A DNA stretch of 64,000 nucleotides from Halichondria panicea (Eukaryota; Porifera; Demospongiae; Suberitida; Halichondriidae), in the NCBI RefSeq assembly GCF_963675165.1, contig NC_087377.1, forward strand, positions 13,140,198 through 13,204,197. The letters run 5' to 3'. This document shows positions 46,010 to 58,269 of the stretch, one piece after another. Both the position numbers and the translations under genes were made by a program. The notes beneath the pieces were generated by a model. That model was not told where the DNA came from. It searched no databases and saw only the letters and a program-made list of their open reading frames with translations. The stretch's first letter is position 1. The number at the start of each line of letters is the position of its first letter.

Positions 46010-46300
46010 TGGCCCCTAGCGGGAACTCCTCAGTGTGGGGAAGGTGTGGGCCGGTCAGTGGCCAGTAAAGGAAACTCCAAGTGTATGTAAACCCCTCGTG
46101 TGGGGAAGATGTGGGCCGGTTAGTGGCCAGTAAAGGAAACTCCCAAGTGTATGGAAACCCCTCAGTGTGGGGAAGGTGTGGGCCGGTCAGTGGCCAGTAA
46201 AGGAAACTCCAAGTGTTGTAGACAGAGTCCCCTCAGGGTGGGAAGGCGGGGGCCGTTCAGTGGCCAGTGGAGGAAACGCTATAAGTGTACGGAAGGTGAG
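46010..46300. repeat. Tandem repeat, about 4 units of 60-75 bp
   Basis: Units share ggtgtgggccggtcagtggc, cagtaaaggaaactcc and gtgtatgtaaacccctc. It lies just upstream of the DIRS-like remnant and may be part of that element's end. Confidence 0.85.
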
Positions 46301-46599
46301 GGGTCAGTCAGAACATGTCACATTGAACCCAAGTCCCACCGCGCCCCTAACCAATTTTCTCTGGCCGCCCAGTCCCCCCCCCCAAAAAAAAATAGTAGAG
46401 GACATTGAAAAAAAAAATGATAGGTACCATTGCCATGGTGAATAACCTATTGGACAGCAGGCCAGTGATGGAATGTGGAAGAAGAATAGTTAACCCGAAG
46501 TTCACCGGTCTAGGCCTATATACTCATTGTAGTGGCAGTAGGTTTATGGTTTCTGCGTGGGAAACCCGTTGTTATGGAAGGTCCCTATAATATTATAAT

Positions 46600-47580
46600 T
46601 AGAGTGTCATTGTGGCACAGTCATGCAGGTCAGTCAGTATGAATGAAGGGGAGGAGAAAAGTTCTGAATGTGCTTGTGTTGCCCAAAAACCAAATAGTAT
46701 AGACGTATCAGGCAATGGGTCCAGTGTTTCGCCGGATGTTAGGGCGTTTCCACATCCGGTGCCGTATATAAGCCACCTGATCCGGCCGATGACACTGAGA
46801 ATATCCCGGACAATCCACCAAAGGCCGACTGGAAATGGCGAGGGGGTGATACAAAGCCGGGGGTGGTGGCTTATCGTAGTGAAGGCCGGGGCCCACGAGT
46901 TTGGTATGGATAAGTCAGTGTGACAAATGCCATTTTGCTCACATATAGTTTGGCTCAGAATGTGCAAAGGGCGGATGAGATGGGTCAGGTCATGCCTGGT
47001 GGGTACCAAAAGGGCTCACCCAAACTGAGACAGATACTCATGTTTGTAGATAACCTGGATAATAGTGTAATGAGCGTCAAGTGTAAAAAAAAAAAAAAAT
47101 GTATACATGTAGACACGTATGCGGTGTGTGGTTATAGAATATCAACGACTGGGGTTGTCCGACCATCATATAAATGGCTATAACCGGGAGTTGTGACTCA
47201 GGTGAGACACATTTCCCACCCGAATAAGAAAGGAAATATACTTAAATTATATTAGGCTTTGTCCGCCCTCGGGTGAGACCAGTAGGGAGTGGGGAACATT
47301 AAGTTGTATCTTCACTCACTACCCTAATAAGATGGCAGTTTTAACTATAGGAATGTACCTTTGTACGGGGATCTTAGCTGTTTGGAAAAGGTTGGGTTGA
47401 GTGGTTACGAGCAATAGTGACTCCATTGGTGTGGAATCATTGAAAATCAATGTTGGAGGATCACCCTGAGAACTTACCATGAGGGGGATCTAAAACGGTT
47501 TTAGTTTTGTATGTTTCAGATCAGGTGTGTGTCCCTTCGGCCAGACGATGCAGCATCCAGTTAGTATTTGGAAAAGGAAG
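46600..47580 (+). other. Possible 5' part of the DIRS-like element
   Basis: Base composition is GC-richer than its surroundings, with reading frames on both strands (for example 46612-46923) that resemble nothing I recognise. Position suggests a gag-like or untranslated part of the element that follows; this is inference only. Confidence 0.3.
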
Positions 47581-47589
47581 TGCAGAGGA

Positions 47590-48800
47590 TTGCCATTTTA
47601 AAGTGAGCAGATTAGGGGTTTTTCCCAAGTTAGGGAGGTTGATTGTTGATATCTCTCGGATGGCAAGAGTGTTAATGACGGAATCGACCCGGAGTTGTGT
47701 TTGTTAATGTATATGGCCAAGTGGATGACGTTGTGAAAAGATTGTTGGATTAGGCCAACCTACAGGTTTGGTCCGGTGGTACACCCAGTGGATCAAAGGT
47801 TGTGGGCCATGGAATGAAACGGAAGAGTCTTTATGGACGCAGCATTGTCATTATTTTGGGGCTGAGATCGGCACCCAACACTGTGACCGAGTGTGGATGG
47901 TAAAGCGTCTGGGGGTTGCCACTGTCACTGGTCAAATAGTGTGTTAAATAGGGCTGGTGGCACCGCTTATTGAATATGTGTGGCACTATAATTATTGGGA
48001 TGAATTTATTGTGTGTGGAGCAGATAACTGTGCAATCAGTGGCTTACAGCTGAAAGACATTTGCAGACCTAGCAAAAGAGAAGTAGAAGGTCCCATTTAC
48101 ATTTCTGGGGTTCAAAATTAACTCTGTAGAGGAGCAAGTTCGACTGCCGATGGCAAAAGTAGGGTGTTGTTGGAAGAGTGAATGCAATGTAAAAAAAAAA
48201 ACCAAAAAAAAACCAAAAAACCAAAAAAAAAACCAGAGTTGCTGTCAATCGTTGGGAAGCTGCAGCACACAGCAACAGTAGTTTGGTCGGGATTGCTTGA
48301 CCAAAGTGCCGGTGTCAATAAGTATAAACCAATTGAATGCTGGAGCTCATTCAGAGTTTTGTGTGGTTGGAACGGTATAAAAATGTTGGCTCTCTAAGCA
48401 AGTTGGTCCCCACAACAGTTCTAGCTGACGTCCGAGGCCTCAGGCTGCAGGGGTTGTGTGGCATTTTACGAGGATGAATGGTGTCAACTGGCATATAGAG
48501 TATACTAAAGTAGAGGATAAAACATAACATGGCGATCAAGGAGTTCGTGCCAATTGTGGTGGCGGCGGTATTGGAGGGAAGGCACTGGGAAGAGCGATGG
48601 TAAATTGTCGATGAAATAACCAAGTGGTGGTAGCAGTCATCAAGAGTTGTGCGTGTAAAGACGCTTTTCTCATGCACCTATAATTATGGGCTTTTGTGGA
48701 CAATTTGTCACGAGATCGCTTATCTGATTTTCTCCAGGCACATCAGGAGGCTCAGCGTCTTCCTGTCAGTAGTACCGAGATGTTTGTCCGTAATGGTTAG
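47590..48800 (+). pseudogene. DIRS-like retrotransposon RT-RNase H remnant
   Basis: Across all three + frames, in the order expected for DIRS-type pol: FKVSRLGVFPK (about 47598), SVNDGIDPELCLL (47668), a decayed catalytic segment HYNYWDEFIVCGA (about 47980), PFTFLGFKINSVEEQVRLP (about 48092), ELLSIVGKLQHTATVVWSG (48237) and FRVLCGWNGIKML. Then come RNase H with MAIKEFVPIVVAAVLEGRHW (48530) and the segment SRDRLSDFLQAHQEAQRLP (48708). The usual Asp-Asp is not intact, and many frameshifts and stops intervene. No tyrosine recombinase was found downstream. Confidence 0.82.
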
Positions 48801-48840
48801 CCAAGTTCTCCAGAAGAACCTACAGGGTTGGACAGAATAA

Positions 48841-49681
48841 GTATAGAGACTTATGTACATTGTATGGTATTGTGAATGGGTGTCAAAGTAAATAATGTAT
48901 AATTATGTGGTACATGTATCTTACGGCTTATCCTATGGTGTGCACAATAAAAACATACCTGTCAGCAGACTGACATGATTTTGAGGACCCACTATAGACT
49001 GGCCAAGAGGCCGAAACTGCAACTGGTCTAAAAGAGAATACGCAGACTGGGAGTGTGTAGTAGCTCAAAGCGGGTCGGTTTAACAGTAAAATTTGCAAAA
49101 TGGTGAAAGCAGTTCGGGCAAATAGGGGAAACTGAATGAGCCAATTATGTTGTGCATGGGGATGCAGTGTACTGTGTTTTTGGAATCAGAGATTTGAAGA
49201 TAGGGCAATCAAGAAATGGTAGATAATACGTTCCAGGCTTACTGTATAGAACCCGGCACTAAGAGGGCAGCGATGTCATCAAGGTTGATAGAAGGAGGGA
49301 CTCTCATGATCATGCACTCTTCATGAATGGAGAGACACCATCTCACACTGGCAATGGCATAAGGTTTTATTATAAAGTATTCAGCATCACTGCATATTGT
49401 CATTGTTAACCATCACATCATATAATTAGTAAAACCAGTAGGTTTTACATAGGATTGGCAGTGGGTTTGCCTGTGTTTAGCAATATTTCAATTATTTTGA
49501 CTCATGTTCAAACTGTTCTATCTCTGCAGGGAAAGGCCACATCAAGAAACTGGCTGAACAGATAGTTTATTTAGCCTTTTCTCTCTTTGTATCTCTCATT
49601 TCATAATCCATAAACATTTTAATAAATGAATATTTTCATTTTAAAAATTGCACTATTTCGACGTTTCACCGCTCTTTGTCT
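48841..49681. other. No gene recognised downstream of the DIRS-like remnant
   Basis: The first 500 bp keep the same base composition as the element and might be its eroded 3' part. I could not recognise recombinase motifs. Confidence 0.35.
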
Positions 49682-50203
49682 GACCATAGATTGAAGAGTT
49701 AGAGGGATAGGAAACGGTTTGTATCTCGAGTAACATCCGCGCTACGCTGCGGTTTAATCGAGGCCATCATAACAATATCTATTTCTACACTCAGTGCATA
49801 ATAAACTACAAGTAACTGTGCTTAGTCCGTGCAACTCACTTATATTTCAAGGTCTATACCTATTGTAGTAGTCATAACCAGCACGCTTACACGTTATATG
49901 TTCCAATAGCTCTAAAATAGCCTTGGGAACATATAACTTTATTGGAAAGTCTCTTTTTACTGGGTGTGGTCAGACATTAGCAAGTACTACACGTGGCTCA
50001 TGGACTAGGCGTGTTTTAAGTTGCTGAAAGAGATTATGTCTCGAGGAAACACAGCTTTGGGAGTTACCCGGCAAAAATGTGCTTAATAGCCTCGTTCATA
50101 GGGCGTAGCGCGGATAATTTTCGAGGCTCCACTGCAGATTCAATGTAAAATCATCACGTGCACCACTCCGTTTCCTATCCCTCTAACTCTTCAATCTATG
50201 GTC
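49682..50203. mobile_element. MITE-like element, 36-bp inverted ends
   Basis: gaccatagattgaagagtta... at 49682-49717 and its exact reverse complement at 50168-50203. The interior is non-coding and contains tttaatcgaggcc, shared with 22015 and 35020. Confidence 0.88.
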
Positions 50204-50209
50204 TGACTG

Positions 50210-50252
50210 ACTAAGTAAGTAAGTGAGTAAGTAAGTAAGTAAGTAAGTAAGT
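50210..50252. repeat. (TAAG)n microsatellite
   Basis: About ten taag/gtaa units with one change (gtgagtaag), immediately after the preceding element's right end. Confidence 0.95.
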
Positions 50253-50926
50253 TTCTTGCCCAGCATTTACTCCAAGTACAGCCATCTCCAGGACATTCTG
50301 CACAGGGTTTCCAAACGACTACAACCTGGATTACAAAGCGCTTCTTCAGATTTGTGATTGCTTCCACGAGGCAGATGACCTCTCAGTCTCTATTTCTCTT
50401 ACCTAGACAATTCCGCCATCTTTAATGACTCAGCAATTGCGTTGTGGCCAATAATAATAGATAGGCGTGGCTAATAAACCGTGCGCCTAAAATCAGTGCA
50501 GCAGTGCTTTTCCAGAGCCTGAGGTGTTCCTTTTCTTCACACTGTTCAGCTCTAGCTCCCTTTCTCTGACAGGTATGCTATATGCACTGGCTAGATATCA
50601 TGCTCTTAAAATGGCTGTCATTTAATACTGATTCGCAAATTCAACATAATTATCAAGCAATAAATTATTACTCATTATACTATAATTATTAGTCCAGAGA
50701 TATTCTAGAAGATATCTGATTAGTCCTGTCTTCTCTTCTTGTACTGCCTCTTGACGTTCCACTTATGCATGTCATGATACGTAAACTGTACTGAAAAAGA
50801 AAGGGAATCCGACTAGAAAAACATTTGCAATGTGAAAAATTGCTAGGATTGGCCAGGGGAACCACAAAAAAGCGTGGGAACAAGAAATCAGACGAGAGCA
50901 TAACTCCAATCCGTTACAACGTCATG

Positions 50927-51126
50927 NNNNNNNNNNNNNNNNNNNNNNNNNNNNNNNNNNNNNNNNNNNNNNNNNNNNNNNNNNNNNNNNNNNNNNNNNN
51001 NNNNNNNNNNNNNNNNNNNNNNNNNNNNNNNNNNNNNNNNNNNNNNNNNNNNNNNNNNNNNNNNNNNNNNNNNNNNNNNNNNNNNNNNNNNNNNNNNNNN
51101 NNNNNNNNNNNNNNNNNNNNNNNNNN
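50927..51126. other. Assembly gap (200 N)
   Basis: Exactly 200 unknown bases, likely a fixed-size scaffold gap. Sequence just before it (aaaacatttgcaatgtgaaa) also occurs at 16000, so a repeat probably caused the gap. Confidence 0.98.
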
Positions 51127-51591
51127 CCTAGTCTAGGATCACAGTAAAGAAGCCTGGAGTCTTAGAGAAGTATGGCTGTTGGAGTAGGATCCCCATGCAG
51201 AGTCAGCTAACAGAGAATCAACAAACCAGTCACAATTCTAGCTTTCTATTGTAGTGACCCTTTTCCACTGTTCCTGGTACAGGATCACTTCAGCTGTAAA
51301 TACGTAGGGTATCTCGAATAAAGGCCGCGTGCAGTTAGCTAGCTTCAACGCGCAAGTTCAAGCTTCTCGCTTTTATTCTACAACAAAACTGTAACATCAA
51401 AATCTGCCACTATTAACTTGTGTGTGGAGGCTATCCATGCTGTAGACACAGTGCTATGGCATCTAGGTGAGTAGACTCACATATTACAGACAAACAGACA
51501 AAGAAACCAACGTACTACTATGCCTATGGCCGCCCACGCGCGCCTCGGGTAATAAGTGGAGTATGCAGATCTACAATGTATATTATCAATA

Positions 51592-51780
51592 CCGTATAGC
51601 GGGTATATTTTGAGGGTATAAATTTTCGCGGATGTGCCTTTAGAAAATTTTCGTGGAATAGCGCCTTTTTTGCAGCATGCATAGAATATTAAATTCACGG
51701 TTATAAATGTTCGCCGGTTCATGCCTAATCTGCGACGAAAACCATGAACATTTTTATACCCTCGAAATAATTTATACCAG
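51592..51780. mobile_element. MITE of the CCGTATAGCG family
   Basis: Left end ccgtatagcgggtatatttt, right end accctcgaaataatttata, with imperfect inverted similarity (gagggtataaa on both sides). An older member than 35220-35448. Confidence 0.7.
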
Positions 51781-51858
51781 TTTGAAATAGTTGTAGGAAA
51801 CAAGGACACAAAGGGTTTGGAGCATAATTATGGCTTCTACACATTCCTAACAACTTAC

Positions 51859-51933
51859 CAGGATAGAGTTCAGGAATAGATCGACGTGTCTCTTGAACAC
51901 TCTCTTACCCAGCGACTTGGCAAACACTGGCAA
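51859..51933 (-). CDS. HEAT-repeat protein, open exon
   Basis: A 75-bp exon on the minus strand between acceptor ctgtccacag, after a ct-rich tract, and donor gtaagttg. It reads LPVFAKSLGKRVFKRHVDLF then LNSIL, a typical helix-turn-helix of a HEAT unit. Good splice sites and an open frame make this one of the best HEAT exons in the window. Confidence 0.6.
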
Positions 51934-52149
51934 CTGTGGACAGAGAGAGAGAAAGTGTTAGAGCAACATTGAACACATGCACTCAAGATACCGTATAGTC
52001 ACAACACATAATACAACACAAATACTGTACAAGCATTACATGTTCTGTGGAATGCACTTCTTACAGTGTCAACGAAGAACTGGTGTCTAAGAAATTTCAA
52101 CCCATACACTATCCCTAAAGAAACTGGAGAGCTACTTTCATATATCTTA

Positions 52150-52840
52150 CTCATCTCACCAGTTTGAGCAGTGTCTCCAGGAGGTTGATGTGTTGAGGTA
52201 GTGTCTATGTTGTAGTGTCTCAGCACAGAGGGGGAGGAGGGAGGACACTCGGTCACCACACCCACTCACACCACTTAGCTCTCCAAGCACAATAATGAAA
52301 CTGGAGAGGGGGGTACAAAATTAGTAAAACTGCCTCAATTTACATCACACAACACATTCACAAGCTGTACTCAACCCTTGGATCCACTAGTACCACCACA
52401 TTTATACCACTTGCACATGTACAAAGTACCTTATCAAACACATCTTTGTACATGATCAGTACACCTAATCTACACAACATCAACATACCTTTATCCCATA
52501 CCCCACTACACCCTCAATCACACAGCATATCCACACACACACACACCCTCACTCTTCACTCTTCTCCCACAGCTCTCCCAGTGATAGTGTGAGTCCATAC
52601 ATCCTCCCCTCCTCATGCTGGGGACCAGTGAACCACACCGGTACATCTGCTGGTCTGGGTTGTCATGAATACGATGCACCACGCCAAATACAGCCGGTCC
52701 ATGATCAATATAAGAGGAGCTGAGGAATGGGGAGGAAGAACAGTAATTGAATAATAAATTGCTTCTAATCCCAAAACGTATACTGACTATAATTATACAT
52801 ATACTCAAGATCACCAGCCTCAGGAGTTCCTTTGCCATGC
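52150..52840 (-). pseudogene. HEAT-repeat protein, three exon-like pieces
   Basis: On the minus strand: about 52840-52800 (LAKELLRLVI); about 52700-52520, reading VHRIHDNPDQQMYRCGSLVP and MRRGGCMDSHYH, open; and about 52270-52160, matching GDRVSSLLPLCAETL but shifted by one base at cactacctcaacac. The mixed state suggests a degrading gene copy. Confidence 0.6.
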
Positions 52841-53009
52841 AGTTGATCCTATCTTACATGGTCTGCCAGCTCCTCTAGGTTAATTAATTGGTCTTCCAGA
52901 GTAATTAACTCTTCATCATCCATTAATAGTCAATCAAGCAAGCAAGCAGCTGCAATGAGACAAAACAGGTGGATAATGTCTTGCAATGACCATACAATAT
53001 ACTATTTTC

Positions 53010-53410
53010 ATTTATCTATGGTCCGTTCAACGAAGGGCAACCAAGTTTATCCTAGGAGACTACACCAGAACTACAGACTATACAAAATTCGCCTCACTAA
53101 ACTCAATATGCTCCCACTATATCTATGGTTTGAGCTCCAAGACATCGTGTTCTTAGTAAAGTGTCTTAAATAACCGCCAGACAATGTACAGAGCTGAGTA
53201 CACATCTATAGGTAAACTCAACCACCAGAGCTGCTTCCACTGGTAAGAAGTTCAACCACAAAAGGAGCAGAACCACCAAGGCTATTGTTACAATCGTAGA
53301 CTCGGCTCTATATATTGATCTAACATCGCCCCTAATACAGTGTATCAAAGGGAAACTACGAGCGTACTTATGGAACTACTTTGTGGTAACACTTGACCCT
53401 AGCTGGTGAA
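53010..53410 (+). pseudogene. Non-LTR retrotransposon 3' fragment
   Basis: QRRATKFILGDY, LTKLNMLPLYLWFELQDIV and FLVKCLK match the C-terminal part of the element at 23.2-24.0 kb. Frames alternate, so it is decayed. Confidence 0.8.
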
Positions 53411-53589
53411 ACTTGCTCATACCATTTAGTATGCCCCTGTGGAATAATTAGTATGTACATCTAGGTCAACAACTCCTTCAATGATTTAGTCTGTCAGCAG
53501 TAAACTTTTCCACAATGTCATGTGAAACTGCATGTATCACACTGTGCATAACTGCTGTAAAGCTCAAATAATAGTAATAATCCTTTCCC

Positions 53590-54065
53590 AGCGAACCTGG
53601 AAAAGTTCTGTCACTTTAGTTTGCATTTGTGGTTGAAAAGGTCAGCCCAACTCACCAAATTATCGCCGCCCCAATGAAGTGGCCATGGCTTAGAGATGGG
53701 CGCGGGTCAATGGTTGTGCACACTAACCAGTTGATTTTATGCCTTACTGCTGCCTCGACGGAAGCATGTGTAGCCTTTAAAAGCTGCACTCGGTCAACTG
53801 AGCTGCTTAGCAAGCATGTCGACTTGTGAAGTGCCCGTGTACACAAATGGCTTGCTGCTTCGTCTTTATTCTAGTCAGGAAAGTCTACCAATGAGTCCTA
53901 TACAGGCTGTATAGCTGGTTTTTGAAGTGTCCTAAATGAATATAGCTCAGAAAAACTTCAAAGCATGCGCATTCATGACACTATATATATCCGCTACCAC
54001 AGAATCCAATATCAACATTGATACTTGTTGTTGTACAATTTACAACAATTTTGACCAGTAGAGAA
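53590..54065 (+). repeat. Dispersed repeat, copy C
   Basis: A diverged copy of 4402-4963, sharing tcactttagtttgcat, ccccaatgaagtgg, agatgggcg, cctttaaaagctgcact and the gttgtacaatttacaac end. The 37-bp inverted repeat next to copy B is absent here. Confidence 0.8.
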
Positions 54066-54589
54066 GTAATACAGGGAACCTCTAGCCTCAACTCAGGTCT
54101 TTTGTATTGGTGTATTGCGGCCTGGAATCGAGGCTAGAGAACGTCAGTGACTGTAATAAAGAGGTGAGGCTTTGGGCTGGTCAATCTGGCTGTATGAAAA
54201 TGGGGACCGTGAATAAGCTAACTTCCATGCAGAGATTCCAATCTGGACAAAGTCCACATTATGCACAATGCATTATTGATTTATATAGTGGTCAAGACAA
54301 AGTGTGTTTATCGTAGATAGAACTTACTGTTCTTATTATAGTTTCCTTTCTCAACTTTTCGGTTCTTAGCTCCTTATAGTTTCGTTAGCACGGTCTCTCG
54401 TAATAGTACTAGTGTTTTGTTATTCTAGCTAGCAGCTAGCTTCCCTTCTGGCCACATTAATATTACATGTACAAAAGTGTCTTCGTTAATGATATTCATA
54501 ATCAATTAATGACATCTGTTAATCCGGAAATTTCATGTATTTAGATGGGGTCTGGTCCCGCTCTATTCAGATTAGCGAGGTTCTACTAT

Positions 54590-55390
54590 AGCGGGTGATT
54601 TTCGTGAGGTAAAAATGTCGTTCAACTCAAAAACGGTGATGTTTATTAGTAAAAATTTCGTTTGACTTCACTGCTTGCACTGCATTACATGCGTTCCGGT
54701 AAGCCACGCAAGGGGAAAAATTTCGTGGAGGTCAGTGTATTCTTGTAGCTTATGTAACAACTAGGGTTTCACAATGTTGTGTGGCCTCTATTAATCAGAT
54801 TATGGGATACACGTTAAAGTTTGGTTAAAAATTTGGTTTAAAACAATATTATACAAACTACCCATTTGTATTCGTACAGGTCAGGATGGTGACATTGAAC
54901 ATAAAATTTTCGTCCACTGATACGAAAACCGCTATATACTCACTATATACGGTAATCATGGCAGAAGTTATGCTCTATGAAGCATATGTAGGTGGAGTCA
55001 CCAACATTTTAGTGAATTTTGAAGGACTCGTAAATAAAAAGCCATAATTATGATACATGGCCATGGGGCTAAGGTGTTAGTATGTATGTTTCGTTAGAAA
55101 TCTGAGGGGGTGCTCATTTTTTGTGTTGACTAAAGTTAATTGAGGAATGTCCCATAAACAAAGTAAGTACTTTAAGTGACACAAATTCACACAATGTACA
55201 TGGTATACAATGGATTTTTAGTCAAGCTGAGTGTATGGGTTAATTTGGCTGCATGTGAGTTGAGGGTGACACTGAATGACACAATAAACATACGTGGGTA
55301 CAGTAACAATCGTCCTGTATAAGGAAAGTTAGACTTGAGCCTATGTCATGCCATACAGTGCTATCGATCATAATTATTATTACGCAAAGA
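54590..55390 (+). repeat. Segmental duplicate of 9.9-11.4 kb
   Basis: It contains the same dispersed repeat as 9920-10275, followed by the same unique-looking DNA (tttaagtgacacaaattcac, aataaacata, aacaatcgtcctgtataagg). The HEAT fragments follow in the same order in both copies. Confidence 0.8.
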
Positions 55391-55890
55391 CTCACATTAG
55401 TTCTATTCTCCCTCTGAGGATTATTCTCCCCAGCAGCTGACAGAGTGAAGTGAGACAGTCCACTCCAGTAGGATATACGTTAGCCTCAATTTACATCATA
55501 CGCTGTACTCAACACTTTGGACACTTGGATCCTTGTGTATCACTAGTGACCACCACATTTATACCACATGCACATCTACAAAAGTCCCTTATCACACACA
55601 TCTTTGTACATGATCAGTACACCTAATCTACACAACATACCTTTATCCCATACCCCACTACACCCTCAATCACATAGCACATCCACACACATCACACACC
55701 CTCACCCTTCACTCTTCTCCCACAGCTCTCCCAGCTTGTGATAGTGTGAGTCTATACATCCTCCCCTCCTCATTTTGGGGGCCAGTGAATCACAAGAGTA
55801 CATCTGCTGGTCTGGGTTGTCATGGACACGATGCACCACCTTAAATACACCCGGTCCAGGATCAATACCAGTGGAGCTGAGGAAGGAGGG
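55390..55890 (-). pseudogene. HEAT-repeat protein, two exon-like pieces
   Basis: The piece at about 55881-55706 reads STGIDPGPGVFKVVHRVHDN then QQMYSCDSLAPKMRRGGC after an acceptor cttcctcag, but meets a TGA after WEKSEG that is absent from the copy at 56850. The piece at about 55470-55390 is close to SAGVVCLTSLCQLLGRM. Confidence 0.55.
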
Positions 55891-56232
55891 GGAAGAACGA
55901 ATATAATTTGCTTCTTATCAAAGTGTATTGCACATCTTTTAAACAGCTGGTTCAGGTAGTAAAACAGTCGAAAGAGCTTTAAGCGCTCAATGTACAACAG
56001 TATTGATTACGAAGCAGCAGCTTACAAGGTTAGAGAAAGAGATAGAGAACTTTGAGTGCTGTAGAAGTGAAGTAAAGATAGAGATAATGTAGTGGTCACC
56101 CATGCATGGTACCGTATTACTAGAATATTTTCATCCACATACAATGAAAAGGTAATAATGAGCTGAGCAAATTTTACAATCTTGAAAACACACCTCAAAT
56201 TATCAGCACAGTCAGTCTGTACAGTGTCTCAC

Positions 56233-56342
56233 CATAGGCCTTGGTAATACTGGTGAGAGCAGCAGCTGTCCCTTGTCTAACTGAGGGTATACTGTCCTCA
56301 ATGTTGGCAAAGAACAGTAGGAACAGTTCATCCAGCCACGGT
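56233..56342 (-). CDS. HEAT-repeat protein, open exon
   Basis: A 110-bp exon between acceptor ctactctcag and donor gtgagac. It reads WLDELFLLFFANIEDSIPSV then RQGTAAALTSITKAYG, a clear HEAT unit. An almost identical exon lies at 57838-57947. Confidence 0.6.
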
Positions 56343-56849
56343 CTGAGAGTAGGGGAACACCAACAGCCAGTCAGTCAGTACTCTATAATGAAGTACAGTA
56401 CAATTGATCGGAGCACAAAATTAAACAAATTTATGCCATCAAATAAAAGTTCCTGTTACGTTTGCGTTGCAGATTTTTATGGAGCCAGAAAAACGCAAAC
56501 TAAACGTGTATAATATATAGTTAATCACATCAGCACAATGTAACAGGATTGCAAAATAAAACCACATGCAGCCAGTTAGGTCCCATAATACGGTTTCTTA
56601 CTGGGTATGTATAGTGTAAATTGTTTTCGCGTTAGAATAATGAGTACGTCTTTTCTCCACATACAAAAACAATTATGAGCAAACAAGTAACAATCTTGAC
56701 AACATCAACAAATATATAGTAAATTATCAGTACAGACACTAATCACTTAGACACTTGGATCCTTGTGTATACCACATGCACATCTACAAAAGTAAGTGAC
56801 CCCTTATCACACACATGATCAGTACACCTAATCTACAACATCAACATAC

Positions 56850-57072
56850 CTTTATCCCATACCCCACTACACCCTCAATCACATTAGCATATCCACACAC
56901 ATCACACACCCTCACTCTCTCCCACGGCTCTCCTGGCTTGTGAGAGTCCATACATCCTCCCCTCCTCATTTTGGGGGCCAGTGAACCACACGAGTACATC
57001 TGCTGGTCTGGGTTGTCATGGACACGATGCACCACCTTAAATACACCCGGTCCAGGATCAATACCAGTGGAG
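56850..57072 (-). CDS. HEAT-repeat protein, open exon
   Basis: A 223-bp exon between acceptor cttcctcag and donor gtatgttg. It reads STGIDPGPGVFKVVHRVHDN, PDQQMYSCGSLAPKMRRGGC and ends VIEGVVGYGIK. It is the only copy of this exon (others at 11.7, 52.6 and 55.8 kb) that stays open to the donor. Confidence 0.6.
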
Positions 57073-57837
57073 CTGAGGAAGGAGGGGGAAGAACGAATAT
57101 AATTTGCTTCTTATCAAAGTGTATTGCACATCTTTTAAACAGCTGGTTCAGGTAGTAAAACAGTCGAAAGAGCTTTAAGCGCTCAATGTACAACAGTATT
57201 GATTACGAAGCAGCAGCTTACAAGGTTAGAGAAAGAGATAGAGAACTTTGAGTGCTGTAGAAGTGAAGTAAAGATAGAGATAATGTATAGTGGTCACCCG
57301 TGCATGGTATCGTATTACTAGAATATTTTGCTGGTGAAAACCCTTTTGCGAATGAGCCAAATCAGCAGAAAATTTGACCCTAACTATTGCGTTCTGGCAA
57401 GGATCGTGTGTATTTATTTAGGTTTTGCGGATTTATTGTTGCGGATTGATCAACCATCGCAAAGTTCGCAAATGTTTGATGCATGCTTGCAAAACATTCT
57501 AGCATATAATACGGTAGTTAGTGGTCACCCACAACTTGATGATCTGTTACAGAACACAAAGGATTCGGAATTAAGGTGATACACTTTATACTAGCTAAAC
57601 TGCAACAGGTTTGCAAAATACAACCACAACCAGCTAGGTCCATAATACAGTATATTCAAAGGTTTTTTAAGGGGCCTTTATACTTGTAGTGTTGTTTTCA
57701 CACAGTCAGCTAGTGAAAAAAGAGCACGACTATTCTCCACATACAATGAAAAGGTAATAATGAGCTGAGCAAATTTTACAATCTTGAAAACACACTTCAA
57801 ATTATCAGCACAGTCTACAGTCTGTACAGTGTCTCAC

Positions 57838-57947
57838 CACAGGCCTTGGTGACGCTGGTGAGAGCAGCAGCTGTCCCTTGTCTAACTGAGGGTATGCTGT
57901 CCTCAAGGTTGGCAAAGAACAGTAGGAACAGTTCATCCAGCCACAAT
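57838..57947 (-). CDS. HEAT-repeat protein, open exon
   Basis: Same length and phase as 56233-56342, with a few substitutions (ANLEDSIPSV, SVTKACG). Donor gtgagac and acceptor tctcctcag. With 56850-57072 it forms a tandemly duplicated pair of exons. Confidence 0.6.
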
Positions 57948-58269
57948 CTGAGGAGAGTAGGGGAACACCAACAGCCAGCAGTCAGTACTCTATAATGAAG
58001 TACAGTACAATTGATCGGAGCACAAAATCAAACAATTTTATGCCCTCAAATAAAAGTTTCTGTTATATTTGCGTTGCATGTTTTTATGGAGCCAAAAAAA
58101 CGCAAACTGAACGGTAGCGTATTATTCATAAATGCACCGTAATTACGTATAATTATTGTCCTATGGAGAAATTGCTGAGGTAGCAATATTATTCTGTACG
58201 TAGCTATAGCTAGTAACTTTACTAGTGTGTGTCCAGGGGCACATGGGCACATGAAAAGCAATGGGGAGA

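Noticed and set aside
46151-46445. Two overlapping frames in the 46-kb tandem repeat
   Set aside because: They translate a repeat and an A-rich stretch, with no resemblance to known proteins.
50825-51136. Open frame across 50825-51136
   Set aside because: Most of it is the N gap.
55770-57193. Two nearly identical 75-residue minus-strand frames (MYIERLKLFRLFYYLN...)
   Set aside because: They start in intron-like DNA and use a different frame from the HEAT exon that overlaps them; their identity comes from the segmental duplication.
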